The position numbers were made by a program, and so were the translations under genes. This document shows, one piece after another, positions 34,331 to 48,700 of a stretch of DNA of 64,000 bases (its first letter is position 1; each line of letters starts with the position of its first letter). The notes beneath the pieces were generated by a model. The model did no database searches, was not told the DNA's origin, and saw only the letters and a program-made list of their open reading frames with translations. The stretch comes from Platycnemis pennipes (taxonomy: Eukaryota; Arthropoda; Insecta; Odonata; Platycnemididae). Location of the stretch: NCBI GenBank assembly GCA_933228895.1, contig OW121854.1, forward strand, positions 50,634,609 through 50,698,608, in the 5' to 3' direction.

Positions 34331-37300
34331 CTTTACATTGTTCTATCCTCAATGATTTTTTTTCAGGCATTACATTGCATAGGGGTGAGAACCTTTGAAT
34401 TGCTTTGAATTATCATCGTAGCATTTGTCGATGGCGCTGATTGAATCCAAATGAAGTTTCTGTTTCTCTTCCGGTCACGATGCAATTAGCTTTTTGCCAA
34501 AGGCTTAATATAGAGAATAGAAATTTGCAATTTATATTTGCAATGTATATATTGCTTTTTCGCCTGATCGCAGTTGCGCCATAAAAGGCTGATTTTCCTC
34601 ACGTGCGCCACTTATCACATATTTGAAAGAACAGTTCGTAGTTAATCATACTCGCAGTAATATTAGCTGAAGTGATGTTAAGTGTCGACTGGATTATTTT
34701 TACGGAATGGCATTACTAATTCACATCCGGATATTGCGCTGTAGAAGTTTTGTGACTAAAGTCTTCATAATCTATTTATTCATTCAGTTGGCTATTTGAT
34801 TTCCATGTGGCTCAGTTCGTAGTTCTCAGTGTAAATATATGAGTTTGTCTGCGAAGGAAGACTTATTATGCATACTTTTATTCCCTTGGTGCTTTATGTG
34901 ACTTCACTCGAGTTGATAGAAATGGGTTATGCATTGCATTTTCTACGAACCAGTGAATGCATTATTCATATCGATTTTTTTCTTTTTAATACTATTCCAT
35001 TCGCCACTCGTAGGGATAAAACAGGTGAAAATGTATGGTGAATATCCATTCATTTTTTTCAAAAGTAAATCGCTTATGAATTTATATTTCTTGGTATATG
35101 AATGGGTTGCTGGAGATACCACTTGTTCACGTGCTATGTAGTTAGTTATCATTCCATACATTAGATATCCCACGGAGCCGAGTGAGATATTGGAGTTCAC
35201 CTATAAATGGAGCCTGCTCGGTAGCAACTGTGGGGAATGAGAGGAAGAACTACGATCTACTGCGCTCCTTCAAGCTCGCCTCCCTACTTTACGAGGCCAA
35301 CCTATAAAAACTCCGCCAATGCGAACCCATAATGCCGGCACGGCCGGCGTCCACCTCCCGTAATTGCTCAGTTCCCCTTGTAAGTGCGGCGTAAACTTTG
35401 CAAACAAACCGTATTCCCCAATAACGTCTGCATATCGGACGGATAACGCCGAGGGAGCCACGGGGCTGGGAAACGCGAGGCTTTGGCACCGGCGTCCCCG
35501 ACGAGGCAACTTACTTGGGAAGTGTTTTGAGCCTTTTATCTTCTGGGTCAAGGTTCAAAACCCAGCGGAGGTGAAATTTTTCATCGACCAAAATCCTCGT
35601 ATCTTCTTTCACGTACGGTCCACTTGTTTCAGCGACGAGCGCCCGGCGTGGGGAACTGGATCACATTGCTGATGATTTTGCAGCTAATGTTCATGTTTTT
35701 CAGATAGCACAATGTGGGTAGCCGATGGTACGTATATCGGTGTGGGCTCTTACAGGCATGAGCGTGTCTGGAAGTGTTGTCGATTATCAGCATTGATTCC
35801 CTTGTGTTCGAAGAATATTTTCAGAGGCATGTGGAGTCGTAGATTAGGTTAGGTAAGTAGGTGAGGGACTGAGAGGAAGTTATATGAGGGGATGACTACC
35901 AGTCTCTTAGCCATTAGTTCAACAAGACTGCAGCCAGTATGATCATATTGAAGAAAAAATGCCGAATGTTATGGATTAATATTAAAATAACGAAGGTAAT
36001 GGAGATTATCTAGTTATAAAAGGTGAGTTCTAATACGTTCTTAAGTTAGCAAAAGTTCTTTTGCAAACGATTAGGTGGATAAAAATGGCCGAAGTCGTGA
36101 GGTGGCATTTACAATGGCAGTTGATGTAGGAGACCGTGAGTGTAAACGAGAAAAAAAGTGAAATGTCTAGCGCGGTGTTTAGTATAGTTTACGAGCATGG
36201 TCATTGTGGAGAAGGATTAACAGGTTTGCTGAAAAACAAGATGAATATAGCATAAAGAAAATGGATATTAGGCTTAAAATGTGTGGCTAGTAGAAAAATG
36301 GATCGGAATCTTAAGTTTGAAATGGCAAAAACGGATATTAATTGAGGAAATATTAAAGCAAAAATTTGTATAGTAAAAGTGTTGGTAGTTATATAGAGGT
36401 CAGTGGAAGGGATAATTCTTGAAACACGGAGGAAGGAAACTAATAGGCTCTCCTTTATCGGCGTAATGGAGTAGGAGCGTAAGTGGCTTAACGAACGCAA
36501 TGTAGAATAACAAGATTTCTTCGATCAAAATGTTGGAGATGTCTAAACTTTGACACTGGTTAATATGCGTTGATGATGGAGATATATGGGTTATCTGGCA
36601 TATCTCGTATCGAGGAGAGTGCAATATGTCAATTTCTTCAATCGAGTTCTTGAGGTTAAAATGTTTTGGCAAGATCATCCTAGAGTAGTTAATAAATTTA
36701 TTTTTTTCCACTCTCGTAGAGCCATATGTATTTCATCAGTAACCTGCCTTGGAATAATGTTCAGAAATGAATGTTATTTTCTGGTTCTCCCGACAGTTAG
36801 ATTGTCTATTCATATTTGAGAAATTATTACAGACATTATAGGCGAAAATATGTTTCAGAAATGTATTGCACTACCCTTTTGTACGGATATCATTGATTTC
36901 CATCCAGATAAATCTAGTTGACGGAAGAAAATCTTTAGTTTCGATGTGATTTGACATAAATTTGGCCGTTCAATAATGCCAGGATGAAAAAGTCTCGTTC
37001 GGTCCGAAGTTATGCTTTCTAAATCTCTTGGTATGTTAGTGGTCCTTATGGTGTTTTAGATTTCTATTCTTAATAAGTAGTAACTGCTCCCCTGATAGAA
37101 ATACCTTCCCATAAGTAGCTTTATTGAGTGGCCTGAATCTATTTCGAGAAAATTACCACCACTATCAAGGTGCCACTTTCGAGTATGAAGCGCGCTTCTA
37201 TTCTTTACGCTTACTCCTGATCTCCTTGACGATTTTCACCCCCGCACGATTGGCTGGAATTTCACGCCCGCCCCGCATTCGACCCACCTGAGAGCTCCTC

Positions 37301-39770
37301 TCGATCGGGTCCCTGCAGTGGAAAGAGACCTCTGGGGTGGGTGTTTCGCATCGGGAAGGGCCACCGTTTTGCGCCCTCCATCCACCCCTCTGCTCGCAAC
37401 CTCCCCCATACTTTGCCTATTTTGTACATAACGCCATCTCTTAACCCGCTGCCTCCTTAACCCGAGGTCCCCCTTATTTCTTCTTCTTCCGCCCTGAGTG
37501 CCCTCCAAAACGACCCTCTTTAGTTCGTGCTGACTCCGCGCCATCCACTTTATCGCCACGTTCTCCGCTACCTCAACCCCTTCGTCGTCCCCTCCCCTGG
37601 CCTCTCCACCCCCTCCAGTTCTTCCCCGCCAAACTGCCGCCCCCTCCCGAGAAAAAGACCCTCCCACACAGTTAACCTCCCGATCGGCCCGGGGCTCGAC
37701 CCCCTTTACCGCCGAGTGGAGGGCAAAGAGGAGTGGGTGGGGAGGGGGGGGTCCCGTGCCACTCGCTTTCTCTTTATTTTTATCCCTGTCGAGTGAGGGA
37801 AGAGGGGTTGGCGCCTACTTCTTTCGATGGCCTCTCCATTCCTCTGGTCTTCTCTCTTTCTTCCTTTCTCTCCATCCCCGTCTGAACCTCTTATTTTCGC
37901 TCTCGGGGTCCCTCCTCCGAGTCGCGTGGGGTCCTGGAGTTCTTTTGCCCCGGTTCCTCTTCCAGAGGCGTCCTTTGCGCCACGTTGTTCCCTCTCTCTT
38001 TCATATTTTTCGGAAGGGGAAAAATGCCCGCTTGATGACATGAACCCACCCGTGTTGCTGCCCTTAGAACTGTTTATTCTTTATCCCTTTTGTTCTTGCG
38101 AGTTTCGGGTCGCGTTTCCTCTCTCTCTCACTCTTCCTTTGAAAGGAGCCGATTGTGCTTACCTGAGGAGTATCAGTTAGAGTTTTTTTTGAGTGAGGAA
38201 AGTTACTTTTTTGTGCTGGTTTCTTAGTGAGTGAGTCGAGTCAATCGGTCCACCTCCACTCCACTCTCATATCAAAACTAGTCTTTCCTTGGCGTTGGGG
38301 TGAAAAGGGGAAATCTGTGGATCATTATTTTGTTTTGCTACCCATTTACGTAAGGGAAGTGTGAAAGTTAAAGCGAAGATCCATTCAAATGACCATTCAC
38401 CAAAAATGTCTTCGTTATCATCTGTTCGTGACTCAAGGTGTTCTCTATCATTGAAATTTCAATGTTCGTACTATGTTTCATACCATAAACTCGGTTGCGT
38501 ACAATGAACTGAAGTGACATCAAGGTGATATGGGGTTGGAACATGTGAAAATTCGAAATGTTTTATTTTGCATGGAAGTTTTTAATGTTAACTTTTGACT
38601 GTACAGGCTGAGACTATGGTCGTTTAAAACGAGAAAATGTTAGGTTTCCTTGCGCCTTATTGCATTCATGATGAAGTTTAAGGGGAACATACTGTCAGCT
38701 TTAATAGGTAAGGTTATAATCTGGGATAATTGCTTTAACTTTTGTGGTTCGGGAAGTTGTAACTCGAATTTCAACTTGGCCCGTGCAGCTATAGAGTTTC
38801 CGTCTAGTCCTCTTTGGCAGTGAAAGCTTTGTCATGTAGGGTTCGTTATCTATAGGATTTTACGCTCCATGAAATGAAACTCGGCTTAATTGAATTGAGT
38901 GTTTAAAATACAAAACATTAACATCAGTTCCAACTAAGTTTTTAAGCATTTGGAAAAAATTGAATGTGAAATATTGAATATAAATGAAAAATTTGGCGTT
39001 CAAATTTTTTGTTGATATTGTTGTGATCATGAGCTTTGCACGGTCAATATTTATGAGAGAATGGGTGTGTTGAAAACCTAAATCGTGTGTACATTTTCAC
39101 GAAAAAGAAACGGTATTCTGTCGGAGTTTATGACTGTAAAGTGCGGAATTTTTACCGGATTAATGCGATGCTTAATTGCAGGTTGCACATGGAAAAATGG
39201 GGTTTTATGTGGACCTCGATCCCTAAAACGTGTCTTCGAGGGAATCTGAACCCGGAGGAATTAGCGACGAAATCAATGTGGTCGCACTGCTGTTTTCCCC
39301 GTCCCTCCCTTAACACCTCGGCGTATCACCCCTCTGTTGCTTCCTACCCACCCCCTCCCTTGGGGGTCTCTCATTTCAGTTCGCACGTCGACTTCACCAC
39401 GCTGTGGTCGGCTACAACGGGGCGCAGGGCTGGCTGGGAGTTGGGGACCCGTCGAACCCAACACATCGTAGCGGTTTTACCCCGGGAACGTTCCGCCCCG
39501 CCTCATACCCTGCTTACTACTTGCAGCCTTAACTCAAATAGCCGCACGACCGTTCCAATTTACTCGATAGCTTTCCCCGTTCTCTACCTCTCTCGAGTAC
39601 TGATCCCCTCTTTCCCCCTGCCTGCCCAGCCAAGTCTTCCCGATTTTGGTAAGCGCTCTCCTCACCCTCACTTGCTGTCGATCGACATGAAGTATTTGTT
39701 ATCTGTTTTCACAGTCAACCATATTCTGATTTACCCATTTCACGTTAGGTTTGATGAGCGAAGTTAATTA
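34331..39770. other. noncoding stretch with GC-rich islands
   Basis: No recognised gene. GC-rich or pyrimidine-rich islands lie at about 35,220-35,680, 37,230-38,160 and 39,290-39,670. The longest open frame of the window (39087-39767, 226 codons) crosses the last island. Its first third is AT-rich and the rest Ser/Pro-rich, and it has no recognisable domain, so I do not call a gene. An isolated CTCCTCAG|GTAAGC junction on the minus strand is at 38163/38162. Confidence 0.55.
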
Positions 39771-42700
39771 GTCATGGTGCTATCAAGTGATTAATCCCCA
39801 CGTTCTCACTCAGTGTTGCTCTGTTAAGCATGCTGTCTCTGGTTTCCTAGGAAAATCTGGCGCGTAAAGTACACGTTATTTTGTCGGTAGCTTAGTGTGT
39901 TCATCGGTTTCATCTGGACATGAAAACTTTGACGCTCGTGGTAGAGGTATAGAGACGTTAAAAAGGTTATCATTCGGATTTAGCCTAAGATCGAATTTCG
40001 GTGAGAAGTGGCCTCAAGGTTGGCTGTTTCTTGAATATTTATTTCCAGTCCTCCGTGGAGAATGGGGTGTTTAGTTGACCATGGTATAATACATTAAAAT
40101 CTTTAGTCGATCACGTAGCTTTTGCGTAGAAGTACTAGTCATACAGTTCAGGTGGCTTTGTACTTGCTTATCATTGGTTGGCTAAGAAACTTGTTAATAC
40201 GGTCCGTGCCTAAAATTAGCTTTTCAGGAATTGACCGAGCAAGTGTTGTATTTTACTTCTTTTCGTAGTCACATAATGCATTCTCAAAAAATAGGTTTCA
40301 TTAATCGTCGTGTTTTCAGTTGTAGTTGCTTTCATGTTAAGTCTTAGTTTCATTTAGATTTAACTTATATTTTAGTCTTCCTTAATACTTTTAACACAGT
40401 TCTCATTCAAACTTGACAATCGTAGAGCACAAAAGCATTTCGTAGAAACGTGATTTGTGCTGGTATCATAATCTTAGCATCAGAATTGAACACAATTTTC
40501 CTTTGCTAAAGATGATTGATTGCTTTATTTTATCATCATATTCCTCCTTTGATAATCATTTTAAGAATCAAGTGATGACACGTACTGGTAACATCGGGAT
40601 TTCTGCTAACTACGCTTGTATGGCGTAGCCTGTTTTTGTGACTTATTGCCACTTTGATTTTGACGGAATCTCTTTTTTGTACGCTTCTGAGACGTATGCG
40701 GTGTTGCTCTTCCCCTTTTTTGTGGATATTCTGTTATGCCTCTTGAAAGCCTTCCTTATTTACAAATGAGTTATGAACTGGAATGTTGACCAAAGCGCGG
40801 CTGATTCTTTTTCCGATTTTCGTGCGGCTTTTTGTCTAAAAATCTCTCACGTCGATTTTTTTGTTTCGATATTCTTTGGCTGTAGCAGATCAGGTGTGTT
40901 CCCACGAACTTCTGGAATCCAATTTTCTGCCCAAACGTCAATGAGCTAGCCAGGCCACCAATAGATCGTGATAGCGAATACGATCTCTGATATTAGGCTC
41001 TAATATAGGCTGAATAGAATAGCGTAAACGACGCGACGTCGGTATTTCGGTGCTGGCCAAGAATACACAATTCGCCCATCATAATCGTATGTCCTGTGAA
41101 TTGATTTTTTGTCCAAACAGCAATTTTTTTGTTATCAATATAATAACCAGACTTGAGTGCTCTTTTTTAGCTTCAGAAATGTTGTTTATTTTTGACGTCA
41201 GTTATTTATTTGGTGATAGTGCTATTCACCTAGTAGTGTACTTAATCGTTGCGGATTCTTAATTATTACGTTAGAAAAAATGATGCAATTATGAATTTTA
41301 ACGTTAAAGTCCCTGTCTATATGAGGCCTTAAAAGGCTTTTTTCTCGGGGTATCCTCTCTACAGCGTAGAATAAGAAATGTAACCCAATTTTATGTAGCA
41401 GAAAGGATTTTATTATTCTTGCCTCACATGCCCCTGTAAATTTTCTCTTCTCTCACGTGGCGATCATCGAATATTGCCGCAGCAGCGACGCGTGTCACTT
41501 TCGGCTGCAGGACTCCAATTTTCACCAGTTTCATTAAAAGACCACACTGATGTTGGTTTTGGCGCTATTCGGTTGGCTGCTATGCGATGGTATTACGGGG
41601 GTGTAAGTACCTCTACTGATAGCGTGGGCGGGTGATTGATGGATGGCCCTTGGCCATTCCTCCGCCTCCCTCCCTCGTTTACCCCCGAACCCTTTACCGA
41701 CTGCCTTCCGTTTGCCCTCGTCGTGGTCCACCCCGTAACAGTTACATTCATTCATCGGTCTCCCCAACCCGGGTAAATCTCGACCATTCCCGCAGTGTGT
41801 CTCCCTCTCACCCCCGAACAAGGTTCGGCCGCATCTACCCCGCATTCAACGTCCACTAACGAAACTTTAAAAGAATATTTCTATCATCGGTACCCCGTTA
41901 ATTCGTTCTCCACCCGCCCATTCTGGGATATGTGGAGGTTAAGGTGGGCGTATGTATGTGTTTCGGCATTTTGGGAGGGGAAGCTTTTCCGACCTGGGGC
42001 GGAGTTCGCTTTTTTTGGTCTTCTTGACCCATAGAATATGTTCTTTAAGTAACGGAGAGCTGGCGCAATACGACTTTTCGGGAGTAGTTAATTATTTCGT
42101 TGTGGGCGGTGTTTGAATTTGGCCGTCTCTGTCGATTTGGATTGCAGTTATTAGGAGAACCATACCCATCTCTCTTCGGTGAATTATACTAATGCAAATT
42201 AACTTTATTTGGCGTAGAAAAATTTAAATGTTGGTTTCTTCTTAAATGAGAGGCATAACTGTGTTTGCCTGATTTTAGCATGGTCGCCGATCATACATGT
42301 CATGGAAAACAATTGTTTTGCTATGAAAGTCTTCGAAAAATCATGTCAAAATTTAATTAAAGGGTTTATATGCTGGAACGGAAAATGTACATGTATTCAG
42401 TCACTGATTTTATGTGCCTGCCTTCACCCTCAGCCAATCTTGGTAGGTGTCTGCAACAGATCTGCAAGGCTCTTCCTACAATATCCCTCCCGATTCTAAT
42501 ACATTCTTAAAATATATTGGTCTGGAGGACACTTCGTGGATTTTCCTTATTTGGTTACTATTGACATTGGGTATCCTCGTGAATTTGCCTAATGACTTGG
42601 CAGTGGTTGTTTGAGGAACCGGGTCACATGCCTCAGTAAAGTAAAGAAAATTGATGAGTAGAAATCTGAGACCGCGCTCTTGTATGTGTCTAGTATTGAC

Positions 42701-45700
42701 CTACATCATGTGCTTGATATTCGAGCTAATATGGTTTTGCATTACGCTATGCTAACTGTTTAACTGCCTTGATCCCTCAATTGAGAAGATTTGTAGTGGT
42801 AGAAGTGCTTTTTTATCAATTTAGTCCGTAGAATGCGTTTTGAGAGGCTCCCGGGTGTATTTACTAATAGATTCTGATTATAAAACGTGTTTCTGGGCCG
42901 CACGTGCCTCAAATAGCTGACCGGACGTAGGGCCGAAAACTGCTTATGAGTTTCAATTGGGTACGGCGGTGATACTTTCTGCGTCCAGTAACACCGGCTC
43001 CGCAATTATCAAAGGCCTAATATTTGTTTAGTCTCGCGTTTTCTGGCGCAAACTGGAATTAACATTTACGTAGCGGATCGTCATGTTGCGCTCCATTAAT
43101 CATTTAGAGGCCCCTTCACGACTTGAGTTCTCATTTCCTTCTGATTTGTGTATGCCCCGCGTGCGAATGGAAAGCAATTAATTAGCAAGCCGTTCCGGCC
43201 GCGGTGACGGGAGGCCGTTTTTATAAAAATCTGCGATCGAATTTCATCCCGGTCTGGATGCGGAGACCGAAGGCATTATCTGTCTATCCCTATCCCGACC
43301 GCCTGCCCTAACGCTCGACTCTACCCACGATCCGTTCCCACTTGTCCGTCGTCCGGACCGGTGGCGGATTAAATCCCTCGCCGGCGCCGAGCGTCCGTGG
43401 TGTGTGCGGTGCTCTAAAATGAAATTTGACGATCCGGAATCCGCCGAGATTGAGAAAGTCTCCGTTTTCCTGCTCACCCAACTCGTTGACGGGGTGGTGT
43501 CCGCAAGTCCCCGTATTCGTCGCCTATACCTCGATTCCGTTTCCGCCTCGGGATTTGCGGGCTGGAACGGCTTGGGAAAACAAATTTATTTCCATCCCAC
43601 CTCCACAATATCCCTTGCCGTATGAATATTAATTTCTTCCCGTAAGCTTTCGCTGCTACTTTTACGGGTTAGCGGGCGCTCGCGTATGTAGGAGAAGGAC
43701 GCGATCATCTGTTTGGTCTCCGTTAACGAGATATATCCGGAGAAGGGTTTTGGAGTGAATTGGGGGTGGGAAACAGCGGAGTTTTGGACCCCCCGCCCTC
43801 CACTCATTCTTTAATTGGATTCGTGAAGTGGTGGCGAGATGCGGGTGATGGATTCCTCGGCTGAACTGCGTGGGAGGATGGGAAGGGGCTGTGTTTTCTC
43901 CGCGGACGCATTTTGCTCACCTTGTTTAGTTCTTCTCCTTGCGGCGGATGCTCGTTGAAGCGCCATCAGAGACGGTCAAGTTATCGCCGTGGATGTATGC
44001 ATAGTGCACGTCACATGAGACTCGCGGGAAGCCTAAATGTACGGCGGTGCGTTCCTTTAGGAAGAGGTATAGCGGCGTTGCACAAATAGGGTCTGAAGCA
44101 CGTTGATTCAGCAATTTCTCTGCAAGAACCCATGAGTACGTTTCCTCACACTCGCCCTGGTGCGTAGGAATTAAGAGCGATTTGCGGTGAGGAGATTGAA
44201 GTTATTTGAATGGGCTACGGCTAGCTGTATGCAGGAAGCGAATTGTATTTCGAAAACCGCTGTGTGCGGACAGCCGTTTAATTTTATAGACATTGCTCAT
44301 AGGTAAACATGCGATACGTATAGGGAAGGTGGTGGAGAGAAATTTAGAGAGGAGAAATGATAGGATGATGATAAATATTAATGTTTAATGTTATTAGGGT
44401 GATTTTAGGTTGGAGCTCTGTGCAATGTGTTTAAATCGATAGAGAAAATAGGAGATAAATACATGTTGGCTGAAGTTAATTGGCGGTAGGTACGTATGAA
44501 CCACGTGATTTCAGGGATTTAGGTCTAAATCTGTGAACGAAATTCAAAATTTATTCGGGATATTGTATAAAGAATATTATTTTGCTGTGAAATCCTTTAG
44601 ACGACAGCGTGACCACAATTTCGGTGTGTGACTTGACTAATTTTTTCACTACGCTGTGATTTATTCTACCATACTGTGTGACGGCAATTTTTTAAATATA
44701 TTTTTGTAGAAATTTCGACCTTTACAGGATGTTATGGAGGGTTCACTTGTTTATCAATCGTGACTCTTTAGATGTCAACCATTATTTAGACAGGTTCGTT
44801 TCAAATATTATAAGAAAATATTCTTTGCAAGTATTGGCCTTTAACCTGATATGTATTTGATAAATTTCAGTCAAATTACCAGGAGAATTACACATGCAAA
44901 ATGTATGGTGACCTGCTCATACCATGCGGCAAATTGTTATACACGGGAAATGCGATGATTGTCATCGGGTATTTAAGAAAAAGTCAGAAAATTTGTTTTC
45001 TTGTGAGATTTTGATAGATTTATTAGCAGCGCTATAGATACTTGACCTCTGTTATGTATTGTGATTGTTGTGTATATCTATTGCATTCTCTTCGTGTTGA
45101 ATTGCTTGGCTTCCTTTATGAGTGTGTTTTCCGGAAGTGGTTTCTTATACCAGGCTTTTCAGCAATCTCTTTCAGAGTGCTAGAAGTATCCGTTCTTCAC
45201 ATTTCCTTCTCATTCTGTTGAACTCTTCACTTCGCTGTTTAGCTTAGTTTTGGGCCTTTGGACCTTCGTTTGGCGTGCCTCATTATCGACAAGAGATCGA
45301 CATTATCGCCCTTCTTCTCTCACTGAGTGAATGCATCAAAAGAAAGTGGTCTCAGAACGAAAGATACCTCTTTTTGTATCCTCTTGAATTAGTTTACTCA
45401 GTCACCCGAAGATCTCGTAATTTGTGAACTGAAGGAAAATGCTCTTTCTCAACAAACTAAGTTACATTTTAAAATAACATATCTGCTTGTTGCGAGAAAT
45501 GTTTATACTATAAAATACTTTTTTGTATGTTTAAAATCATTGTTAAATGTGCACATTTTGGGGAGAGATCAAGGGCATCTTATTTTTCGATGAATTAATT
45601 TCCTCGGAGTCCTTTCCTACATAATATTATTCATATTTTTGGAGAATAGTTACCGCTTAACGTGCTCCCTAATCTGAGAAAATGGGTAAGATTGAAAGGA

Positions 45701-48700
45701 ATGGGATAACCCATTAATGAAGGGGATTGTGGCGGTTGGAATCATCTAGACATATGATTAACCCCAGCTCTCTTGAACCCCTCAGTTTTGTCCTTTCATA
45801 AGGTCATCTTGATGTTCTTGAAAGCGGGGTTCTGTCATGGGTATGTGTTCCTGGGAAGCAAAAAATAAACAATGTTATATGACAGAATTTCATTCAATTC
45901 CCTAAAAATTGTTAATTTTATGATCTTATTTTGGTTCTTAAACGAGGCTTTTTCTGTAAATTAGTCAAAAGTTTATGCGTTCGACGCGGTTTAATACAAT
46001 TATCCGTGCTGTCTACACAATTTATATAATAATCGATGTACAGAACAAAATTTTAATTCGTTTCCTGTGAGTGAGTTCCATTAAGGTAAGCCTGCAACTT
46101 TAAATTTTATTAGAAGCGTTTTCTTTTATTATTTGACATTATCAGTTTCCTTATGTAATGGAAATAATTGAATAACTAAAATTTATGTTCTCTTAATCGT
46201 AGGAATGCATTCATTTAATATATTTAAATCCCTATTGTTCGGTAGAACATTAAATATTTTCGATAATTGCTAGTGAATGTATTTTGATTATCCGTTTTCA
46301 GGAGAGATAGTGTTGGTAGTTGAATTTTGTATGCGTTGTGTAATTTAATTATTCAGCATGAAATTGACAGCGGAAAAAATCGTTTTAAATAACCTTATGC
46401 AAATGTGTTTCGTATTGCCGGAACGTGTTTGGCCCAATTCGGAAATTTCTGCTAGGTGAGGTGGAATTAGTGGGCGCGAGGGCTTAATTTTTCTCCCGCC
46501 TAGTTGGATTTGTAACCTCTGGTTCATAGCCCTCCGTATCTCCTCCGTCATCCACTGGTCATTACGGTTTCGTGGAGGCGCCAGTGTTTTGCTCAGCAGC
46601 CTCACCGAAGTGCTTTCGCAATTAATGCGACGGGAACATGGAGGGCTTCTCCTACTTGGATCCACCCCTCTCGCCTTCTGTTCTCCGACCGCGCGTCTGA
46701 ACTCGTTCCATCCTCCCCATTCTGCGCCTTCTCGCCAACATCCCCTCCCTGCCAAGTGCCTGAACTTGTCCCCAAACCCCCTTCACGGTTCCCCTCCGTC
46801 CCGTGGCTTACCCCTCGTGTTCCGCCCTTCAACCCCCTTCAACACCGCACTTCCCCCCTGCCTCCTGTTGCGCAGCCACGTCTTCCGCGGCGATACTTTG
46901 AGTGCCTACATCACTTTCCACTCTTCATCGTGGCGTAGCGGGAGCGCTATCCCTTAAACAATACCTCGGTCCTCGTCTCCCTGGTCGTGTGAACTCTGGG
47001 GGAAGATTAGGTTATAAAAGGCTGGCGTTTCCCCCACCTCTCTATTGCCCCCCGCGATTGCAGCCTCTTTCGGGCCCGCTATGCATGTACACGTGAGCAT
47101 TAGTTCTTTTCATCTCCTCTCCTTGCGAGACCCTGGGCTGCCTCGCCCCTTTGAAGCGGATTTTAATTTCGTTCGGCGTTAATTCATTTACGCCATCCTT
47201 TTCTGATGTGACGTGGGCGGAACGCTGAGAATTTTCTGGGTGTGAAAGAGTTCCTTTTGGCTGATGACTCAATTTGGCTTTATATCGCAGAGCTTTTTCG
47301 GTGATTATTTTATTGACCACACTGTAGAGGTATATTATATCGCCATTATTGAAATTTACTTTTCGCATGTAATTAGGTTTCAGGAAAGGAAAGTATGTTT
47401 TTGCTTTCTTTTTGGAGTGGAATGTAGCGTCCGAATAGCTACATTGTGAATACCAACTAATGTGGCGTCCGAAAATTCTGGGTCCAAAATGATTTGCAAA
47501 AATGTTTTTGAGGATTCTGAAAGATTATCAAAACACCATCAAATGATTGTAATAGGTAACAAAATTTAAACTACATAATATGACCGCCAATTTTGAAAAT
47601 CGTCATTCGTCGTGTGTCGGTACCTGACGAACTTTTGGGTGTCTACAATTTTAGCGTTGGGTGACTGAGCTTTGTTATTTCCTTTGTTGCATTGAAATTG
47701 AACAACACTAAAGCTTCAAGTTACCGAGTTACAAGACTTGAAGGTCTTATTGAAATTAACGCCATTATCCAGTTTGTAACTTATGAGCATAAAGAATGGG
47801 GTTGCAGATTTGGCATTTGTGGAAGGTATCATGGTATATGAATGATTATGAAAAAGGTGTGACACGGAAGGCATATTTGAAAGATAATTTTTGTAGAACT
47901 TGTAATACCAAGAAAAGAATACGTAGTAGAGCGTTGTTGGGCTTTAATGAACATTTCCATCTGCAGCGCGCATTATGCCGTGCTCAGTCGTAAACTTTAG
48001 TGGTTTGTCCGTAAATACATCCTGGCGCTGCCGGGTATACATAACCGATGCGTTACAAAGAGTATGGAAAATGCTACATTCCCCTTATTATAGTTCGTGG
48101 TGATTCTAATGGCCATGTTTTTATCTCCTTTTGCATCCGTAAAAGTTCATGTGAATTTTAAAGAATTAATCATTTCAATCCCTATCACCGCAATGTAGTA
48201 TAAGTCGTTTTGGAATACACCCCAGACGTATTAGGTGTGTGCAGAAAATTCGCTTGCTCGAGTGTTTCGCATATCCCAAGGGACCCGATGTGTATACTGT
48301 CACGTAGCTGCGCGTATCCGCTCCTAATGGCTATTTGGGTTGCGGCTTGCATTACGCGTCTTCCACTTTTCCCTCCTTGAACGTCCCTGGGGCACTCCCC
48401 AGCTCTCTTTCTAGCTGAAAGCCATGCGCACGCTTCATCCATTTTGGGCCTGTGCATCGTTTTGAGTGCACGAAGCGCTCCTCCAGTGATCTCTGCACTC
48501 CCTCATCTCGCGATCTCACGGCCTCTCCAAGGTCCCTCCAGTCTACTCGGCTTCTCCGTTGCAACCATGTTAGTATGCCTGTCTCCTTTCGTGTTTCGCT
48601 TGCTACTTATCTCTTTTGCAGTATGTTTGCCGTCAACGGGTTTTTTTCCGTTCGTAGCCCTTACTTGCTCAGTTGTTTGCGTGTTTGTGAGCTATCGATA

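Noticed and set aside
35517..35562. tRNA/SINE-like boxes: TGGGAAGTG and GGTTCAAAACC about 35 bases apart
   Set aside because: The B-box match is good, but the A-box is poor, no cloverleaf can be drawn, and no SINE tail or target duplication is visible.
35845..35870. TTAGG-like telomeric repeat (ATTAGGTTAGGTAAG)
   Set aside because: Only about two units, with no array. It is a chance match.
39087..39767. 226-codon open frame, the longest in the window
   Set aside because: The start is in AT-rich DNA and the rest in a pyrimidine-rich island. There is no family resemblance, and no splice or codon signal that separates it from chance.
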